Origin: an uncultured Christensenellaceae bacterium
Lineage (GTDB): Bacteria > Bacillota > Clostridia > Christensenellales > UBA3700
NCBI GenBank assembly: GCA_944383895.1
Contig: CALWRH010000002.1
Location: 62,001 to 126,000 of the forward strand
Reading direction: 5' to 3'
Length of the DNA: 64,000 bases
Program-made: the position numbers and the translations under genes
In this document: piece by piece, positions 17,620 through 26,820 of the stretch
How the letters are laid out: each line of letters begins with the position of its first letter
How positions within the stretch are numbered: position 1 is the first letter of the stretch
Notes under the pieces: model-generated
What the model saw: the letters and a program-made list of their open reading frames with translations, nothing else
What the model was told of the DNA's origin: nothing
Databases searched by the model: none

Positions 17620-19779
17620 TTATTTTTTTATCGTCTGTAAAAATCCGTTTATTATGTCAGTCATCTGCGGGTCTATGCCTGCTATTTTCAGAAGAGTTTT
17701 TACCTTGAAAGGTCTGAGCAGCTTGACGTACCATTTTTTCACGGTATTGCCCGCAGCGAGTTTCAGCATGCCCTGAGCCTCTTCGTTGTCGAGAAGAGTG
17801 CCGACTCTGTCGTTTACGGACAGGCAGTCATCTTTGAGAGATCCGTCGGTGCCGAACCAATTGCGGACGAGCGTGGGCACGCCGTCGCCTATCGCGTAAG
17901 ACTCGGGCAGTTTGTCTACGCCGTTTACCGTAATTTTATCTGTGTATTTGCCCGACTTTGCCGTGATCTCGTTGGAGCCCGTCTTGACGGGAACGTCGTC
18001 GAAGATAAAGACTCTGTCGGCTTTAATCGTCTTTTCGTATCCGTCTGCGAAAAGCGTGATCTCGGGCAGGTTGGAGTAGACTTTTATCTTTGTCGTGCCC
18101 GTCACGCGGTCGGGGTAGCGTTTTGAGGTTATATAGACGAATTTTTCGTCGCTCCACGTCGCCTTGTACATATAAAAGGCGTCCTTTTTGATCTTTCTGT
18201 CGATAGTTACGAGCCCTTTGTTGTTTCTGCCGCGGACGCCGCCTTCGTTGCGGGCGGCTGAACCGAAGTCGAACATATTCCAGACATAAGAGCCCCACAT
18301 CCACTCCCTTGCGTTCACTGCGTCGATATAGTGTTCGTGATATATCGCCTGATAGCCCTCGGAATAATCGCCCTGTACGGGGTTTTCAGAGTAATATCCT
18401 ATCACCGCTTCCGCGCCGTATTCTGAAAGACAGAGCTTGACTTCGGGGTTTATCTCGTGGAAATTGTCGAGCCATTTGTCGAGAGCGTTGACCGTCTGCA
18501 TATACCAGCCGAAATAGTGGTTATAGCCCAATATGTCCGTCAGTCTGTTGAGGGGAGAGTCGGGCTTTGCCATAGCCACCTGAGCACAGGTCGTCGGACG
18601 GGACGGGTCGAGAGAGTGTGCGATATCGTTGAGTCGTTTGAGTCCCGCGATTAGTTTTTTGTTGCGCTCTCCCGACAGGGTTATCTCGTTTTCAATGCCC
18701 CAGCAGAATATGCTCGGGTGGTTGATATTCTGTTTTATAAGGGAAACGAGCTGTTCTTCGGCGTTTTGCTGACGCGACTTGGAGTATATGGTAATCACGG
18801 GGACTTCTGCCCATACGAGAAGACCTTTTTCGTCGCAAAGGTCGTAAAATTCTTCGGCTTGCTGATAGTGCGCGAGTCGGACGGAATTAGCTCCCACTTC
18901 GAGTATAAGGGAGATGTCTTCTTCGTGCTCCTTTATTGTCAGCGCGTTGCCGATATTTTCTCTGTCCTGATGACGGGAAACGCCCTTGAGTTTTATATGT
19001 TCGCCGTTGAGGAAACAGCCTTTGTCGCTCGTGAATTCTATCTCTCTGAAACCTACGTTTATCTGTCTGTCGTCGACGGTTTTCGCATCCTTTACGAGAG
19101 AGCAGCAGAGAGTGTAAAGATAAGGATCTTTCACGCCGTTCCAGAGATGAGGCGCGCTTATTTCGAGAGCGGCGTCGGGATCTTCGGACGGACGGGTAGA
19201 GGACGCGACAGTCTTGCCGTCTTTGTTCTTGAGCTCGTACACGCACACGACGTCTTTGTCCGCGCCGGATATATTTGTCTTTATGTCGAGCTGCCATACG
19301 TCGCCGACTTTTTTCGGCACCGCGCTTATGCCAAAGCGGCTGCCGTCGTCAAGCGAAAAGTGCGTCTTGCCGACGTAAAGCAGATTTACGTCGCGGTACA
19401 GACCACCGTAAAAAGTGAAGTCGGCAGACGTGGGAAAGACGTCGGGACAGATCGTGTTGTCGACGTATACCTCGAGCAGATTATCTTCTCTGTCGAGATA
19501 GCCGTCTATCCTGAAACGGAACATGGAATATCCGCCTTTATGAGTGCCTACGGGTTTCTGATTTATAAATACCTCGCAGACGCTGTTTGCGCCGTTGAAT
19601 TCTATATAGCAGATGCCGTCCGCCTTTTTCAGCGTTTTTCTGTACGCGCATTTACCCTGATAATATCCGTTTTCGCCGTTTTGTCCGTCTATGCCGTTCC
19701 ATGTATGAGGCAAAGACAATACGGTTTTTACGCCTTGCTTTTCAAATTCCCAATCCTTATTTATGTTTACGGTTTTCAA
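17620..19779 (-). CDS. Glycoside hydrolase family 2 (beta-galactosidase/glucuronidase type)
   Basis: 719 residues, no signal peptide, so probably cytoplasmic. A jelly-roll sugar-binding domain (about 1-160), an Ig-like domain (about 165-250) and a TIM-barrel domain follow in GH2 order. N-E in G-I-E-N-E gives the acid/base Glu365 and L-S-E-Y-G gives the nucleophile Glu453. It cleaves beta-linked galactosides, glucuronides or similar. The start is TTG at 19779, supported by AGGAGG five bases upstream and the conserved N-terminal W. It forms an operon with the downstream GPH symporter and is driven by a near-perfect promoter with a palindrome over the -35 box. Confidence 0.92.
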   Translation of the reverse strand: MKTVNINKDWEFEKQGVKTVLSLPHTWNGIDGQNGENGYYQGKCAYRKTLKKADGICYIEFNGANSVCEVFINQKPVGTHKGGYSMFRFRIDGYLDREDNLLEVYVDNTICPDVFPTSADFTFYGGLYRDVNLLYVGKTHFSLDDGSRFGISAVPKKVGDVWQLDIKTNISGADKDVVCVYELKNKDGKTVASSTRPSEDPDAALEISAPHLWNGVKDPYLYTLCCSLVKDAKTVDDRQINVGFREIEFTSDKGCFLNGEHIKLKGVSRHQDRENIGNALTIKEHEEDISLILEVGANSVRLAHYQQAEEFYDLCDEKGLLVWAEVPVITIYSKSRQQNAEEQLVSLIKQNINHPSIFCWGIENEITLSGERNKKLIAGLKRLNDIAHSLDPSRPTTCAQVAMAKPDSPLNRLTDILGYNHYFGWYMQTVNALDKWLDNFHEINPEVKLCLSEYGAEAVIGYYSENPVQGDYSEGYQAIYHEHYIDAVNAREWMWGSYVWNMFDFGSAARNEGGVRGRNNKGLVTIDRKIKKDAFYMYKATWSDEKFVYITSKRYPDRVTGTTKIKVYSNLPEITLFADGYEKTIKADRVFIFDDVPVKTGSNEITAKSGKYTDKITVNGVDKLPESYAIGDGVPTLVRNWFGTDGSLKDDCLSVNDRVGTLLDNEEAQGMLKLAAGNTVKKWYVKLLRPFKVKTLLKIAGIDPQMTDIINGFLQTIKK

Positions 19780-19827
19780 AATTTCCTCCTGCGGCGATAT
19801 GCGCCTTGTTAGGTTACTTATATTATA

Positions 19828-19861
19828 ATTATAAAAAGCTATTTTTATAGGGTCAAGACCC
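19828..19861 (-). promoter_or_regulatory. GH2 operon promoter with palindrome at -35
   Basis: TTGACC (19856-19851), 17-nt spacer, TATAAT (19833-19828) on the minus strand. GGGTC-AA-GACCC (19850-19861) overlaps the -35 box and could be an operator. The rest of the 279-base divergent region shows no clear promoter for the GH43 gene. Confidence 0.75.
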
Positions 19862-20058
19862 GATTTTTACATATCCCGTGCAAAAGATGTATCTGCAATA
19901 GCTTAAGATTTATGCAAAACGTCTGAAAGACGGCGATCGATGTTGCGCAAACAGCGTCTGTTAAGATTTACGGCTTGCAAAACGCGCGGCGTTGTGAGAA
20001 AATAAAAACGGAACGCTGCGGACTTGCGTTAAAGTTCGTTTATCGTATCGAGGTTTTT

Positions 20059-20964
20059 ATGGGACTTTTGAAAAAATTCAGAAAATACGTCGGAGGAAAA
20101 AGGCTGGAGTGGCCTTTGCCGTATAAAGAAGGTCTGACTTTTGATGACATTACGGTAAGGGATCCTTTTATCGTAAAAGACGGCAAAGGCGGATACGTTC
20201 TTGCAGGCACGATCTATCACTACAATTTCAACGACAGCTACGGTACGGTCGTTTATAAATCTGACGATCTTAAAAAGTGGAGAGGTCCGTTTACAGTGCT
20301 CGCAAAAGCCGATCTCGATACTGAATATGCCGATTTCTGGGCGCCCGAGATACATTTTGTCCGCGGCAGATACCGCCTTCTCGTCACGTTGTCGCCAAAG
20401 GGCGGCAAACGCGGTACTTATATGTTTTCCTGCGACTCGGCTGACGGAAAATATACGGGCGGGGTCAGGCTGACGCCCGAGAAATATTCTTGCCTCGACG
20501 GTACGCTCACAGAAGAAAACGGACGCTATTGGTGTATATACTGCAAAGAATATATCGAGTGCAACGACGGGGAAATACGCGCGGTCAGGCTAAAAGAAGA
20601 TCTGTCGGGGACGGAACCCGAAACGGACGTCTTGCTTTTCAGGGCGTCAGACAACGTATACAAGCCCGTAAAGAGCAGACAGAAAGTTACTGACGGACCC
20701 TTCTGTTATTTCGAAGACGGACAGAGAAAAATGCTGTGGTCTACGAGAACGTCGGACAGAAAATACGTCCAGCTTTCCGCGAGATCGGCAGACGGCACGG
20801 TTGCGGGCAAGTGGATTCAGGAAGGCGCGATATATACGTCCGACGGCGGACACGGCATGATATTCGAAGATTATTCGGGAGTAAGATACCTGATACTTCA
20901 CAGCCCCGACGCGAGGACGGTATTTACGAAAAAATACGAAAGACCGCATATGATAAAACTGTAG
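20059..20964 (+). CDS. Glycoside hydrolase family 43 protein
   Basis: 301 residues from the ATG at 20059 (weak AGG upstream); no signal peptide. GH43 five-bladed propeller motifs are clear: V-R-D-P-F near residue 35 (catalytic base Asp), F-W-A-P-E-I-H near 95, L-D-G-T-L near 145 (pKa-modulating Asp). At the general-acid position the segment reads T-D-G-P-F, Asp where the canonical motif has Glu; from memory some GH43 subfamilies with G-G-H-G-M-I-F, also present here, read this way. It probably removes arabinose, xylose or a related sugar from side chains. It is divergent from the GH2 operon. Confidence 0.85.
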   Translation: MGLLKKFRKYVGGKRLEWPLPYKEGLTFDDITVRDPFIVKDGKGGYVLAGTIYHYNFNDSYGTVVYKSDDLKKWRGPFTVLAKADLDTEYADFWAPEIHFVRGRYRLLVTLSPKGGKRGTYMFSCDSADGKYTGGVRLTPEKYSCLDGTLTEENGRYWCIYCKEYIECNDGEIRAVRLKEDLSGTEPETDVLLFRASDNVYKPVKSRQKVTDGPFCYFEDGQRKMLWSTRTSDRKYVQLSARSADGTVAGKWIQEGAIYTSDGGHGMIFEDYSGVRYLILHSPDARTVFTKKYERPHMIKL

Positions 20965-21004
20965 TAAAAAGAGTAAAAAAGTCCGTGCTTGTGAAAATGC
21001 AAAA

Positions 21005-21030
21005 ATTACTGTACCCGTGTTTATTAGCGC
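21005..21030 (+). repeat. Intergenic CCGTGT motif, copy 3
   Basis: CCGTGT at 21015-21020, plus strand, after the GH43 gene; ACTG/CAGT can pair around it. Confidence 0.65.
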
Positions 21031-21076
21031 AGTTTTCAAAAAATTACCGCAGGCAAGCTCATCTTTACGCTTAATG

Positions 21077-21105
21077 TTGTAAAAAAGGCACGCTTATGAT
21101 ATAAT
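21077..21105 (+). promoter_or_regulatory. Promoter of the DUF2779 gene (predicts leaderless mRNA)
   Basis: TTGTAA, 17-nt spacer, TATAAT with an upstream TGn extended -10. The ATG at 21112 is seven bases past the -10 box; no ribosome-binding site. Confidence 0.8.
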
Positions 21106-21111
21106 AAATTT

Positions 21112-22602
21112 ATGGCAATCAAAGGCATTATCACAAAACGCTTATACGTCAAATATACGAGATGTCGCCGCGCTGCGAGATACGAGGCAAGCGCGCCCGA
21201 TGCGGCAAAACTCAGTCTTACCGTTCAGCAGAGGAGAGAAGAAACGAAAGAACTTTCGCGCTTAGCACGCGCACTTTTCCCCGGAGGAGAAGTCGCGGGT
21301 TCTGTTGCGCGCGATTATGAGGAGCTCGTCGCTTTATCCGAAAAGACGGCGGATTTGCTTAAAAATAAACGCACCGTTTACGACGGGATATTGCTTGCAA
21401 AAAACCTGAGCTGTACTTTCGACATCGCCGTTCCGACAGAGGACGGGGTATATTTTTATACGGTGAAGTGCGCGACGGCTCCGTCCGAGAATTATATCAG
21501 AGAGCTTGCCTATCTCGCACATGTCGCGAAAGCGTGCGGCATAACCGTAGCTAAACTTTCTCTTATCGTTACCGATCCGCATTATACGAGAGGCAAACAG
21601 CTCAAAGAATCAGCTTTGCTGAGAAAGATTGATCTGACTAAAAGAGCCGCACGTTATGCTGACAAAGTCGTAAAAAACTGCGAGGAGCTTTCCGTTTTCG
21701 TGCAAAAGAACGATATGCCGGAGGCAGTGCTCTGCGCCAATTGCGAAAGGCAATTCGGATGCGAATATTTCAGCGACTGCTACGGTAAATGGATGGACAA
21801 ACCGTCTTTGTTCACGTTGCACGGGGTGGATTCCGCGACGAGATACAAGCTCTATGAGGACGGTATAATTTCAATGGACGATCTCAGAGCCAACGCGCAT
21901 CTGCTCAAGCCTAAAGTGGCGAGGATCATAAAGCTTTTCGACGAAAAGGCGGTTGAGGTCGACAAAGAGGATCTCAGAAAGTTCCTTGCGGGACTCAGAT
22001 ATCCGCTGTGCTTTCTCGACTTCGAATCTTTGCAGTCTTCCATACCGAGATACAAAGGCGTAAGACCGCTTGAAAGCGTACCTTTTCAGTATTCTCTCCA
22101 TGTTATAGAAAAAGAAGGCGCAAAGCCCGTACATACGGGTTATCTTGCGAAGGAAGGAGAGGACGCGAGAGAGGAGATCGCTTACAGGCTGGCAAAAGAG
22201 ATCCCGCAAAATGCGTGCATACTCGCTTTCGGCAAATTTCTCGAGTGTAAAGTGCTCGGACAGCTGGCGCAGACGTTCCCCGACGTGCGTGCAAAACTGT
22301 CTGCGGCAAAGAATAACGTGCGCGATATCGGTGCTATATTTGCAAACGATACCGTTTATTACGGAGATTCTCTCGGCGCACGTTCGCTCAAGACGATATA
22401 CAGATGCGTGGATGCTGACGGCGCGCACGGTTACGAGGTCGGTTCGGTGCATAACGGAGCCGACGCTATGGCGACGTATCTGATGCTGCCTAATATGTCT
22501 GAAGAGGAAAAAGAGAATAAAAGAAAAGCTCTCTGGGAGTATTGCAAGCTGGACACTCTTTCCATGATAACGATACTCGAAGATATAAAAAAGAGAGTCT
22601 GA
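21112..22602 (+). CDS. DUF2779 protein, nuclease-like with Cys cluster
   Basis: 496 residues, cytoplasmic. The N-terminal half resembles RecB/Cas4-type PD-(D/E)xK nucleases and ends in four Cys within C-A-N-C...G-C-E...D-C (residues about 204-223), the kind of cluster that can hold Fe-S or Zn. The C-terminal half is DUF2779: F-L-D-F-E-S near residue 302 and a distal Y-C-K-L-D-T resemble acidic motifs of a DEDD-type exonuclease fold. A role in DNA processing or defence is plausible but unproven; no CRISPR or restriction genes are nearby. Its mRNA appears leaderless. Confidence 0.75.
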   Translation: MAIKGIITKRLYVKYTRCRRAARYEASAPDAAKLSLTVQQRREETKELSRLARALFPGGEVAGSVARDYEELVALSEKTADLLKNKRTVYDGILLAKNLSCTFDIAVPTEDGVYFYTVKCATAPSENYIRELAYLAHVAKACGITVAKLSLIVTDPHYTRGKQLKESALLRKIDLTKRAARYADKVVKNCEELSVFVQKNDMPEAVLCANCERQFGCEYFSDCYGKWMDKPSLFTLHGVDSATRYKLYEDGIISMDDLRANAHLLKPKVARIIKLFDEKAVEVDKEDLRKFLAGLRYPLCFLDFESLQSSIPRYKGVRPLESVPFQYSLHVIEKEGAKPVHTGYLAKEGEDAREEIAYRLAKEIPQNACILAFGKFLECKVLGQLAQTFPDVRAKLSAAKNNVRDIGAIFANDTVYYGDSLGARSLKTIYRCVDADGAHGYEVGSVHNGADAMATYLMLPNMSEEEKENKRKALWEYCKLDTLSMITILEDIKKRV

Positions 22603-22628
22603 TTTTGCGTGCCCGTGTCTGTTGCGGG
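22603..22628 (+). repeat. Intergenic CCGTGT motif, copy 4
   Basis: CCGTGT at 22613-22618; it overlaps the stem and loop of the terminator at 22610-22635. Confidence 0.65.
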
Positions 22629-22635
22629 CATTTTT
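22610..22635 (+). terminator. Terminator after DUF2779 gene
   Basis: TGCCCG/CGGGCA 6-bp stem, 9-nt loop, then TTTTT. Confidence 0.7.
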
Positions 22636-22653
22636 ATATAAGGGAGAAAACAG

Positions 22654-23721
22654 GTGAGATATTATTCGGTAGTTACGGATGCAGACATATATCGCGGTTT
22701 CGTGACGGAAAAGAAGAAAAACAGCTGTCTTATTACTTTTGAAGACAAGGATAAAGATATAATATTCGGGCTTTTCAGGACGCAGTTTTTCAAAGAATAT
22801 CCGCAGTATGTCGGCGACGAGGGTATACTCGGTCAGTTTTGCGTAAACGTCGTTGAAGAAAACGGCGATATGTTCACTCTCTCGCTCAGCGACGGAGAAT
22901 ACACAAAGGCGGGGAGATGCAGCCTTTCGCAGTTCAGAAAGAAGTTTGCATCGTACGACGCCTCTCTTTCTGAATACAAAGAAAAAACCGCTTTAATAAA
23001 AAGCCGTTACGCAGAAGGTACGATAGAATACGAAAGATCGCGTATCCCGCGTTATAAAAGTTTCCGTTACTTCGACGCGGAAACGGGGATAGAGATCCCT
23101 TGCAGATTTTCTATCGGCAAAGCAAATGTCAGAAAGCCTCTTTTTATTTATCTCCACGGCGCGGGATCTCTGGGTACGGACAATCTCAAGCAGTTTGTTG
23201 AATACAAGACGGTGGGAATTAGTCTGAAAGAAGATTGTTTCGTGCTTTTGCCGCAGTGCAGCGGTTTTACGGGAGAAAATCTCAAAGACATAAAGACTTA
23301 TGTCGCAACGTTGAAAAGGCTGATCAAAACGCTTGCAAGGACTTATCCTTTGGACGAAGACAGGATGTACGTCACGGGTATATCCTTCGGCGGTGCGTGT
23401 ACATGGTATTCCGTTTACGACAATCCCGGTTTTTACGCAGCTGCGATGCCGCTTATGGGATACATACCGGACGCTTATTCTGACTTTTTTGAAAAAGACA
23501 GATTCAAAGACGAAAAAATATGGGCGGCGCATGCCGCGGACGACAAAGTCGTGCCGATAGACGGCGACGAGCTGATATACGGAAAGATCAAGGACGTGTG
23601 CGATATAAAGTTCAGCGCGTACGAAAAGGGCGGGCATAAGATGATGCACAGGTTTTACCTTTCGGAAGATTGGCAAAAATGGATGTTTGCGCAGAGGAGG
23701 AACAGCAAATCCGAGAAATAA
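22654..23721 (+). CDS. Alpha/beta-hydrolase (esterase/prolyl-oligopeptidase-like)
   Basis: 355 residues starting at GTG, with GGGAG seven bases upstream; no signal peptide. Residues 1 to about 130 form a separate unrecognised domain. From about 145 an alpha/beta-hydrolase fold follows: Y-L-H-G-A-G (oxyanion region), G-I-S-F-G-G with the nucleophile Ser, A-A-D-D-K-V with the catalytic Asp, and G-G-H-K with the His. This pattern is shared by PHB-depolymerase-like and acetyl-xylan-esterase-like enzymes. Near a GH43 gene, a carbohydrate esterase is possible; the substrate is not defined. It ends in a bidirectional terminator shared with the convergent amino-acid transporter operon. Confidence 0.8.
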   Translation: MRYYSVVTDADIYRGFVTEKKKNSCLITFEDKDKDIIFGLFRTQFFKEYPQYVGDEGILGQFCVNVVEENGDMFTLSLSDGEYTKAGRCSLSQFRKKFASYDASLSEYKEKTALIKSRYAEGTIEYERSRIPRYKSFRYFDAETGIEIPCRFSIGKANVRKPLFIYLHGAGSLGTDNLKQFVEYKTVGISLKEDCFVLLPQCSGFTGENLKDIKTYVATLKRLIKTLARTYPLDEDRMYVTGISFGGACTWYSVYDNPGFYAAAMPLMGYIPDAYSDFFEKDRFKDEKIWAAHAADDKVVPIDGDELIYGKIKDVCDIKFSAYEKGGHKMMHRFYLSEDWQKWMFAQRRNSKSEK

Positions 23722-23759
23722 TATCTGAAGTCAACATTATATAAGATAAATAAAACAAG

Positions 23760-23791
23760 AAAGCGACTCCTTATTATTCGGAGTCGCTTTT
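23760..23791. terminator. Bidirectional terminator
   Basis: AAAGCGACTCC/GGAGTCGCTTT perfect 11-bp stem with a 9-nt loop and A/T tracts on both sides, between convergent genes. Confidence 0.9.
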
Positions 23792-23806
23792 GTTGCGATT
23801 GTTATG

Positions 23807-25075
23807 TCAGAGCACTTTTGACAAAAACTCTTTGAGTCTTTCGTTTTTAGGGTTGCCGAAAAGTTCGGCGGGAGGAGCGTCCTCTTTTATCTCGCCTTCG
23901 TCGATAAACAACACGCGAGTCGCGACCTCTCTCGCAAAGCCCATTTCGTGAGTGACTATCACCATAGTCATGCCTTCGTCTGCAAGCTGTTTGATGACCT
24001 GAAGAACTTCGCCTACCATTTCGGGGTCGAGAGCAGACGTAGGTTCGTCAAAGAGCATTACGTCGGGATTCATCGCAAGCGCGCGGACTATTGCGATACG
24101 CTGCTTTTGTCCGCCCGAGAGCGTTGACGGGTAGACGTCTGCCTTGTCTTTGAGCCCTACGCGGTCGAGCAGAGCGTATGCCTGTTTGCGCGCATTTTCT
24201 ACTATCTCGAGTTTGTGCGGCAGGTTGACAAGCTGCGTTTTTGCGTTTTCGTCGCCTGCTTTCGCCGCGCGTTTTAAGGTGCGTCTGAGCTTTTTCGTCT
24301 GTATGAGTCCTGCCTTTACGGGGGCGAGTGTGATGTTGTCGATCACCGTAAGGTTGTTGAAAAGGTTGAAATGCTGAAACACCATGCCCGTAGTGCGACG
24401 GTGAGCGTCTATATTCTTTTCAAGGTTCCTTATGAACTTTCTGTGAGTCGCCGCCGATTTTGCGGTAACTGCGCGCTGAGCGCTTATCTTTGCGTCGAGG
24501 TCTGCGACGACAGACTGATCGAGAGAAGATCTTACTGTCTGTTTGCGCTGTTTTACCTGCGCTTTTTCAGAGCTTATCTTAAGACAGAGTTCAGCAAGAG
24601 AATTCTTGACTGCAACGATCTTTTCCGCAGTTTCGTCGGCGTCTTTTTTTGCTCCCTCGCGTGCAGAAGTCTGTCTGAGCAATCTTGCATGCGTTTTCAG
24701 AGCTTTCAGCTCTTTTTTGAGAGCTTTTTTGTTTGAAGAAAGCTCTGTGAGTTCCGAGAGCAGGGACTGTACTTCTGCGTCGCTTTCGCCGCTTTTGTAC
24801 GAGCGTTTTTGAGCTTTGAGAGCAGAGAGTTTGTCTTTCTGCGCGTAGTAGTCGCTCTCGAATATTATCTCGTCGCCGAAAGAGATCTTGCCGGCGGTCG
24901 GGATCTCGAGCAGATTCAGGCAGCGCAGGAAAGTGCTTTTGCCGCTGCCGCTCGGACCTATTACGGCTACTTTTTCGTTTTCGTATATATCTGCGTCAAT
25001 ACCGCGCAAAACCACTTTGTTATTGAATTTTTTTACGAGATTGCGCGTCGTTATTATCGGTTTTTTATCTTGCAT
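23807..25075 (-). CDS. Amino-acid ABC transporter ATPase with coiled-coil insertion
   Basis: 422 residues where GlnQ-type ATPases have about 240. Walker [10 protein letters not shown] (40-48), Q-loop V-F-Q-H-F-N (232-237), signature L-S-G-G-Q (319-323) and Walker B L-F-D-E-P (341-345) are intact, so it should be active. Between Walker A and the Q-loop about 150 extra residues (72-222), rich in Lys, Glu, Ala, Leu and Ser, look like a long coiled coil; a second, smaller basic insertion lies at about 258-295. The remaining parts are nearly textbook polar amino-acid transporter. It overlaps the permease gene by 11 bases. Confidence 0.92.
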   Translation of the reverse strand: MQDKKPIITTRNLVKKFNNKVVLRGIDADIYENEKVAVIGPSGSGKSTFLRCLNLLEIPTAGKISFGDEIIFESDYYAQKDKLSALKAQKRSYKSGESDAEVQSLLSELTELSSNKKALKKELKALKTHARLLRQTSAREGAKKDADETAEKIVAVKNSLAELCLKISSEKAQVKQRKQTVRSSLDQSVVADLDAKISAQRAVTAKSAATHRKFIRNLEKNIDAHRRTTGMVFQHFNLFNNLTVIDNITLAPVKAGLIQTKKLRRTLKRAAKAGDENAKTQLVNLPHKLEIVENARKQAYALLDRVGLKDKADVYPSTLSGGQKQRIAIVRALAMNPDVMLFDEPTSALDPEMVGEVLQVIKQLADEGMTMVIVTHEMGFAREVATRVLFIDEGEIKEDAPPAELFGNPKNERLKEFLSKVL

Positions 25076-25760
25076 CGCTTTTTCTGAGCCTCTTCTCGAT
25101 TTTTGACAGACCGAAAGACATCACGGCTACGGTAACGTAGTACACGACCGCTGCGAAGATGTAAGGTGTGATCACGTTGTATGTGCTTGCGGTGATCATC
25201 TTGATTTCGGTAAAGAATTCGTTTACGCCTATGATAAGAGCGACAGAAGTCTCTTTTACGAGAGATATAGCCTCGTTGCCGAGGGACGGTATGATGTTTT
25301 TTACCGCCTGGGGAAGTATGACGCTCTTCATTGTCTGACCGTAGGAAAGACCGAGCGCGCGTCCCGCTTCCATCTGACCTTTGTCAATGCTGAGTATGCC
25401 CGCGCGGATATTCTCTGAAACGTAAGCCGCGGAGTTGAGTCCGAAACCTATGACAGCGATAAGATAAGCGCTTATCGTCGAATTGACGAGCACTATTTTT
25501 GCGAAAATGACAAAAGAGAAAATAAAGAGCTGCACCATGAGAGGAGTGCCGCGGAAGACTGAAACGTAAGCCGCAGCGATCTTGTTGAGAACTTTAGCGA
25601 CTACGTTTGTCTGAGGCAGAACTCTCATAACTGCGAGCACTGTGCCCAGAATTATTCCGAGCATCAACGCAAAAAACGTAATAAAAATAGTCCAGCCGTA
25701 TGCCTCTGCAAGAGACTTGAACGTTTCTGCGTTGAAAATTATGCTTAAATCGAATTTCAT
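25065..25760 (-). CDS. Amino-acid ABC transporter permease
   Basis: 231 residues with about five membrane segments, of the HisM/GlnP family. The conserved cytoplasmic loop [13 protein letters not shown] that contacts the ATPase lies near residue 140, and F-R-G-T-P-L-M-V-Q near 75. I place the start at 25760 (M-K-F-D-L-S), with AGGA a few bases upstream, rather than the in-frame ATG nine codons earlier. It forms the membrane channel with the downstream ATPase and receives substrate from the lipoprotein encoded upstream; a strong hairpin separates it from that gene. Confidence 0.92.
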   Translation of the reverse strand: MKFDLSIIFNAETFKSLAEAYGWTIFITFFALMLGIILGTVLAVMRVLPQTNVVAKVLNKIAAAYVSVFRGTPLMVQLFIFSFVIFAKIVLVNSTISAYLIAVIGFGLNSAAYVSENIRAGILSIDKGQMEAGRALGLSYGQTMKSVILPQAVKNIIPSLGNEAISLVKETSVALIIGVNEFFTEIKMITASTYNVITPYIFAAVVYYVTVAVMSFGLSKIEKRLRKSDAR

Positions 25761-25770
25761 AAAGATCCTG

Positions 25771-25806
25771 TGCGCCTGCTCCCGCAATCATGCAAGAGCA
25801 GGCGCA
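25771..25806 (-). other. Intra-operon hairpin between binding protein and permease
   Basis: Perfect 11-bp stem TGCGCCTGCTC/GAGCAGGCGCA with a 14-nt loop and no T-run. It probably protects the 3' end of the binding-protein mRNA, which would raise its level over the permease. Confidence 0.6.
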
Positions 25807-25820
25807 GATAGTTTTAGTAA

Positions 25821-26690
25821 TTATTCTGCGGAACCGCCAAACCACTTTTCGTTGAGTCTGGAGATAGTGCCGTTGTCCTGCAGCTTTTTGAAGGTTGCGT
25901 CGATCCACTCTTTGAGTTCGGTATTGCCTTCGCCGATTGCAAAAGCGTATGCGTCGTCGTAAACGCTGTCAGCGAGGATCTTGAGCTGAGCGCCGCCCTG
26001 AGCGTTGAGGTTGTTGACGATCTCTTCTGCGGGAAGTTTGTCGAGGATGACTGCGTCAGCCTGTCCGTCTTTGACTCTCTGAAGAGCGAGGGTGCCGCTT
26101 TCGAGCTTGATGACTTCGCCGGGAGCGCCGAGTATCGGAGAGTCGAGGATCGGGTTGCCGTCGTCGTCGAAGTCGTAAGCGTAATCCTTGTTCATGTCTG
26201 CGAGGAAGTTGCCTATCGTGCCCGCCTGTACGGCTACGCGTTTGCCTGCGAGATCCATAGGTCCGTTGATAGAGGTGTTGTCCGCTCTAACGATTATCAT
26301 CTGAGAGCTGTCGAATACGTTCATGCTGAAGTCGACGTTCTTGTCGCGGGCGGGGGTGTTGCTTATGCCTGCCATGCCGATGTGAACTTTACCGGTTGCG
26401 ACAGCGGAGAGAACAGCCTCGAAGTCCATGTTCTGGATATCGAGTTCTACGCCGAGTTCGTCAGCGAGAGCCTGAGCGACGTCGATATCCCAGCCTACGA
26501 TCTTACCTTTTTCGAGGTTCTCGAACGGGGGAAAGTTGGCACTCGTAGCAATGACGAGCTTGCCGCCTTCTTTGATCTGGTCTATACCGGATTTGGTCTT
26601 GTCTTCATAATAGCATCCGGTGAGAAGTACGCCGAGGACCATTACGGTAACTACGGCAATTATTGTAAACAATAAAATTTTCTTTTTCAT
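25821..26690 (-). CDS. Amino-acid-binding lipoprotein (SBP family 3)
   Basis: 289 residues. Signal M-K-K-K, hydrophobic core and L-T-G-C lipobox, then the family-3 hallmark A-T-S-A-N-F-P-P-F-E near residue 50 and G-W-D-I-D-V-A-Q-A-L-A. It binds a polar amino acid outside the cell and hands it to the permease. The specificity is not evident; the upstream promoter region contains palindromes that weakly resemble arginine-repressor boxes. It is the first gene of the three-gene operon. Confidence 0.93.
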   Translation of the reverse strand: MKKKILLFTIIAVVTVMVLGVLLTGCYYEDKTKSGIDQIKEGGKLVIATSANFPPFENLEKGKIVGWDIDVAQALADELGVELDIQNMDFEAVLSAVATGKVHIGMAGISNTPARDKNVDFSMNVFDSSQMIIVRADNTSINGPMDLAGKRVAVQAGTIGNFLADMNKDYAYDFDDDGNPILDSPILGAPGEVIKLESGTLALQRVKDGQADAVILDKLPAEEIVNNLNAQGGAQLKILADSVYDDAYAFAIGEGNTELKEWIDATFKKLQDNGTISRLNEKWFGGSAE

Positions 26691-26725
26691 ATAAATTCTC
26701 CTTGCACCTTTTATGCGCGCCTTAC

Positions 26726-26754
26726 ATTATAGTCTGCCTCGCATATTTATGCAA
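26726..26754 (-). promoter_or_regulatory. Promoter of the amino-acid ABC operon
   Basis: TTGCAT (26754-26749), 17-nt spacer, TATAAT (26731-26726) on the minus strand. A palindrome GCATA-TT-TATGC (26741-26752) overlaps the -35 box. Confidence 0.8.
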
Positions 26755-26820
26755 CAAAACTGCAGAAAAAAATGCGCAAATAAAAAATTTTACAATTAAT
26801 TATAACTTAAAGGCAAAATT

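Noticed and set aside
21112-22602. CRISPR-associated Cas4
   Set aside because: No repeat-spacer array or other cas gene is present; the C-terminal DUF2779 domain is not part of Cas4.
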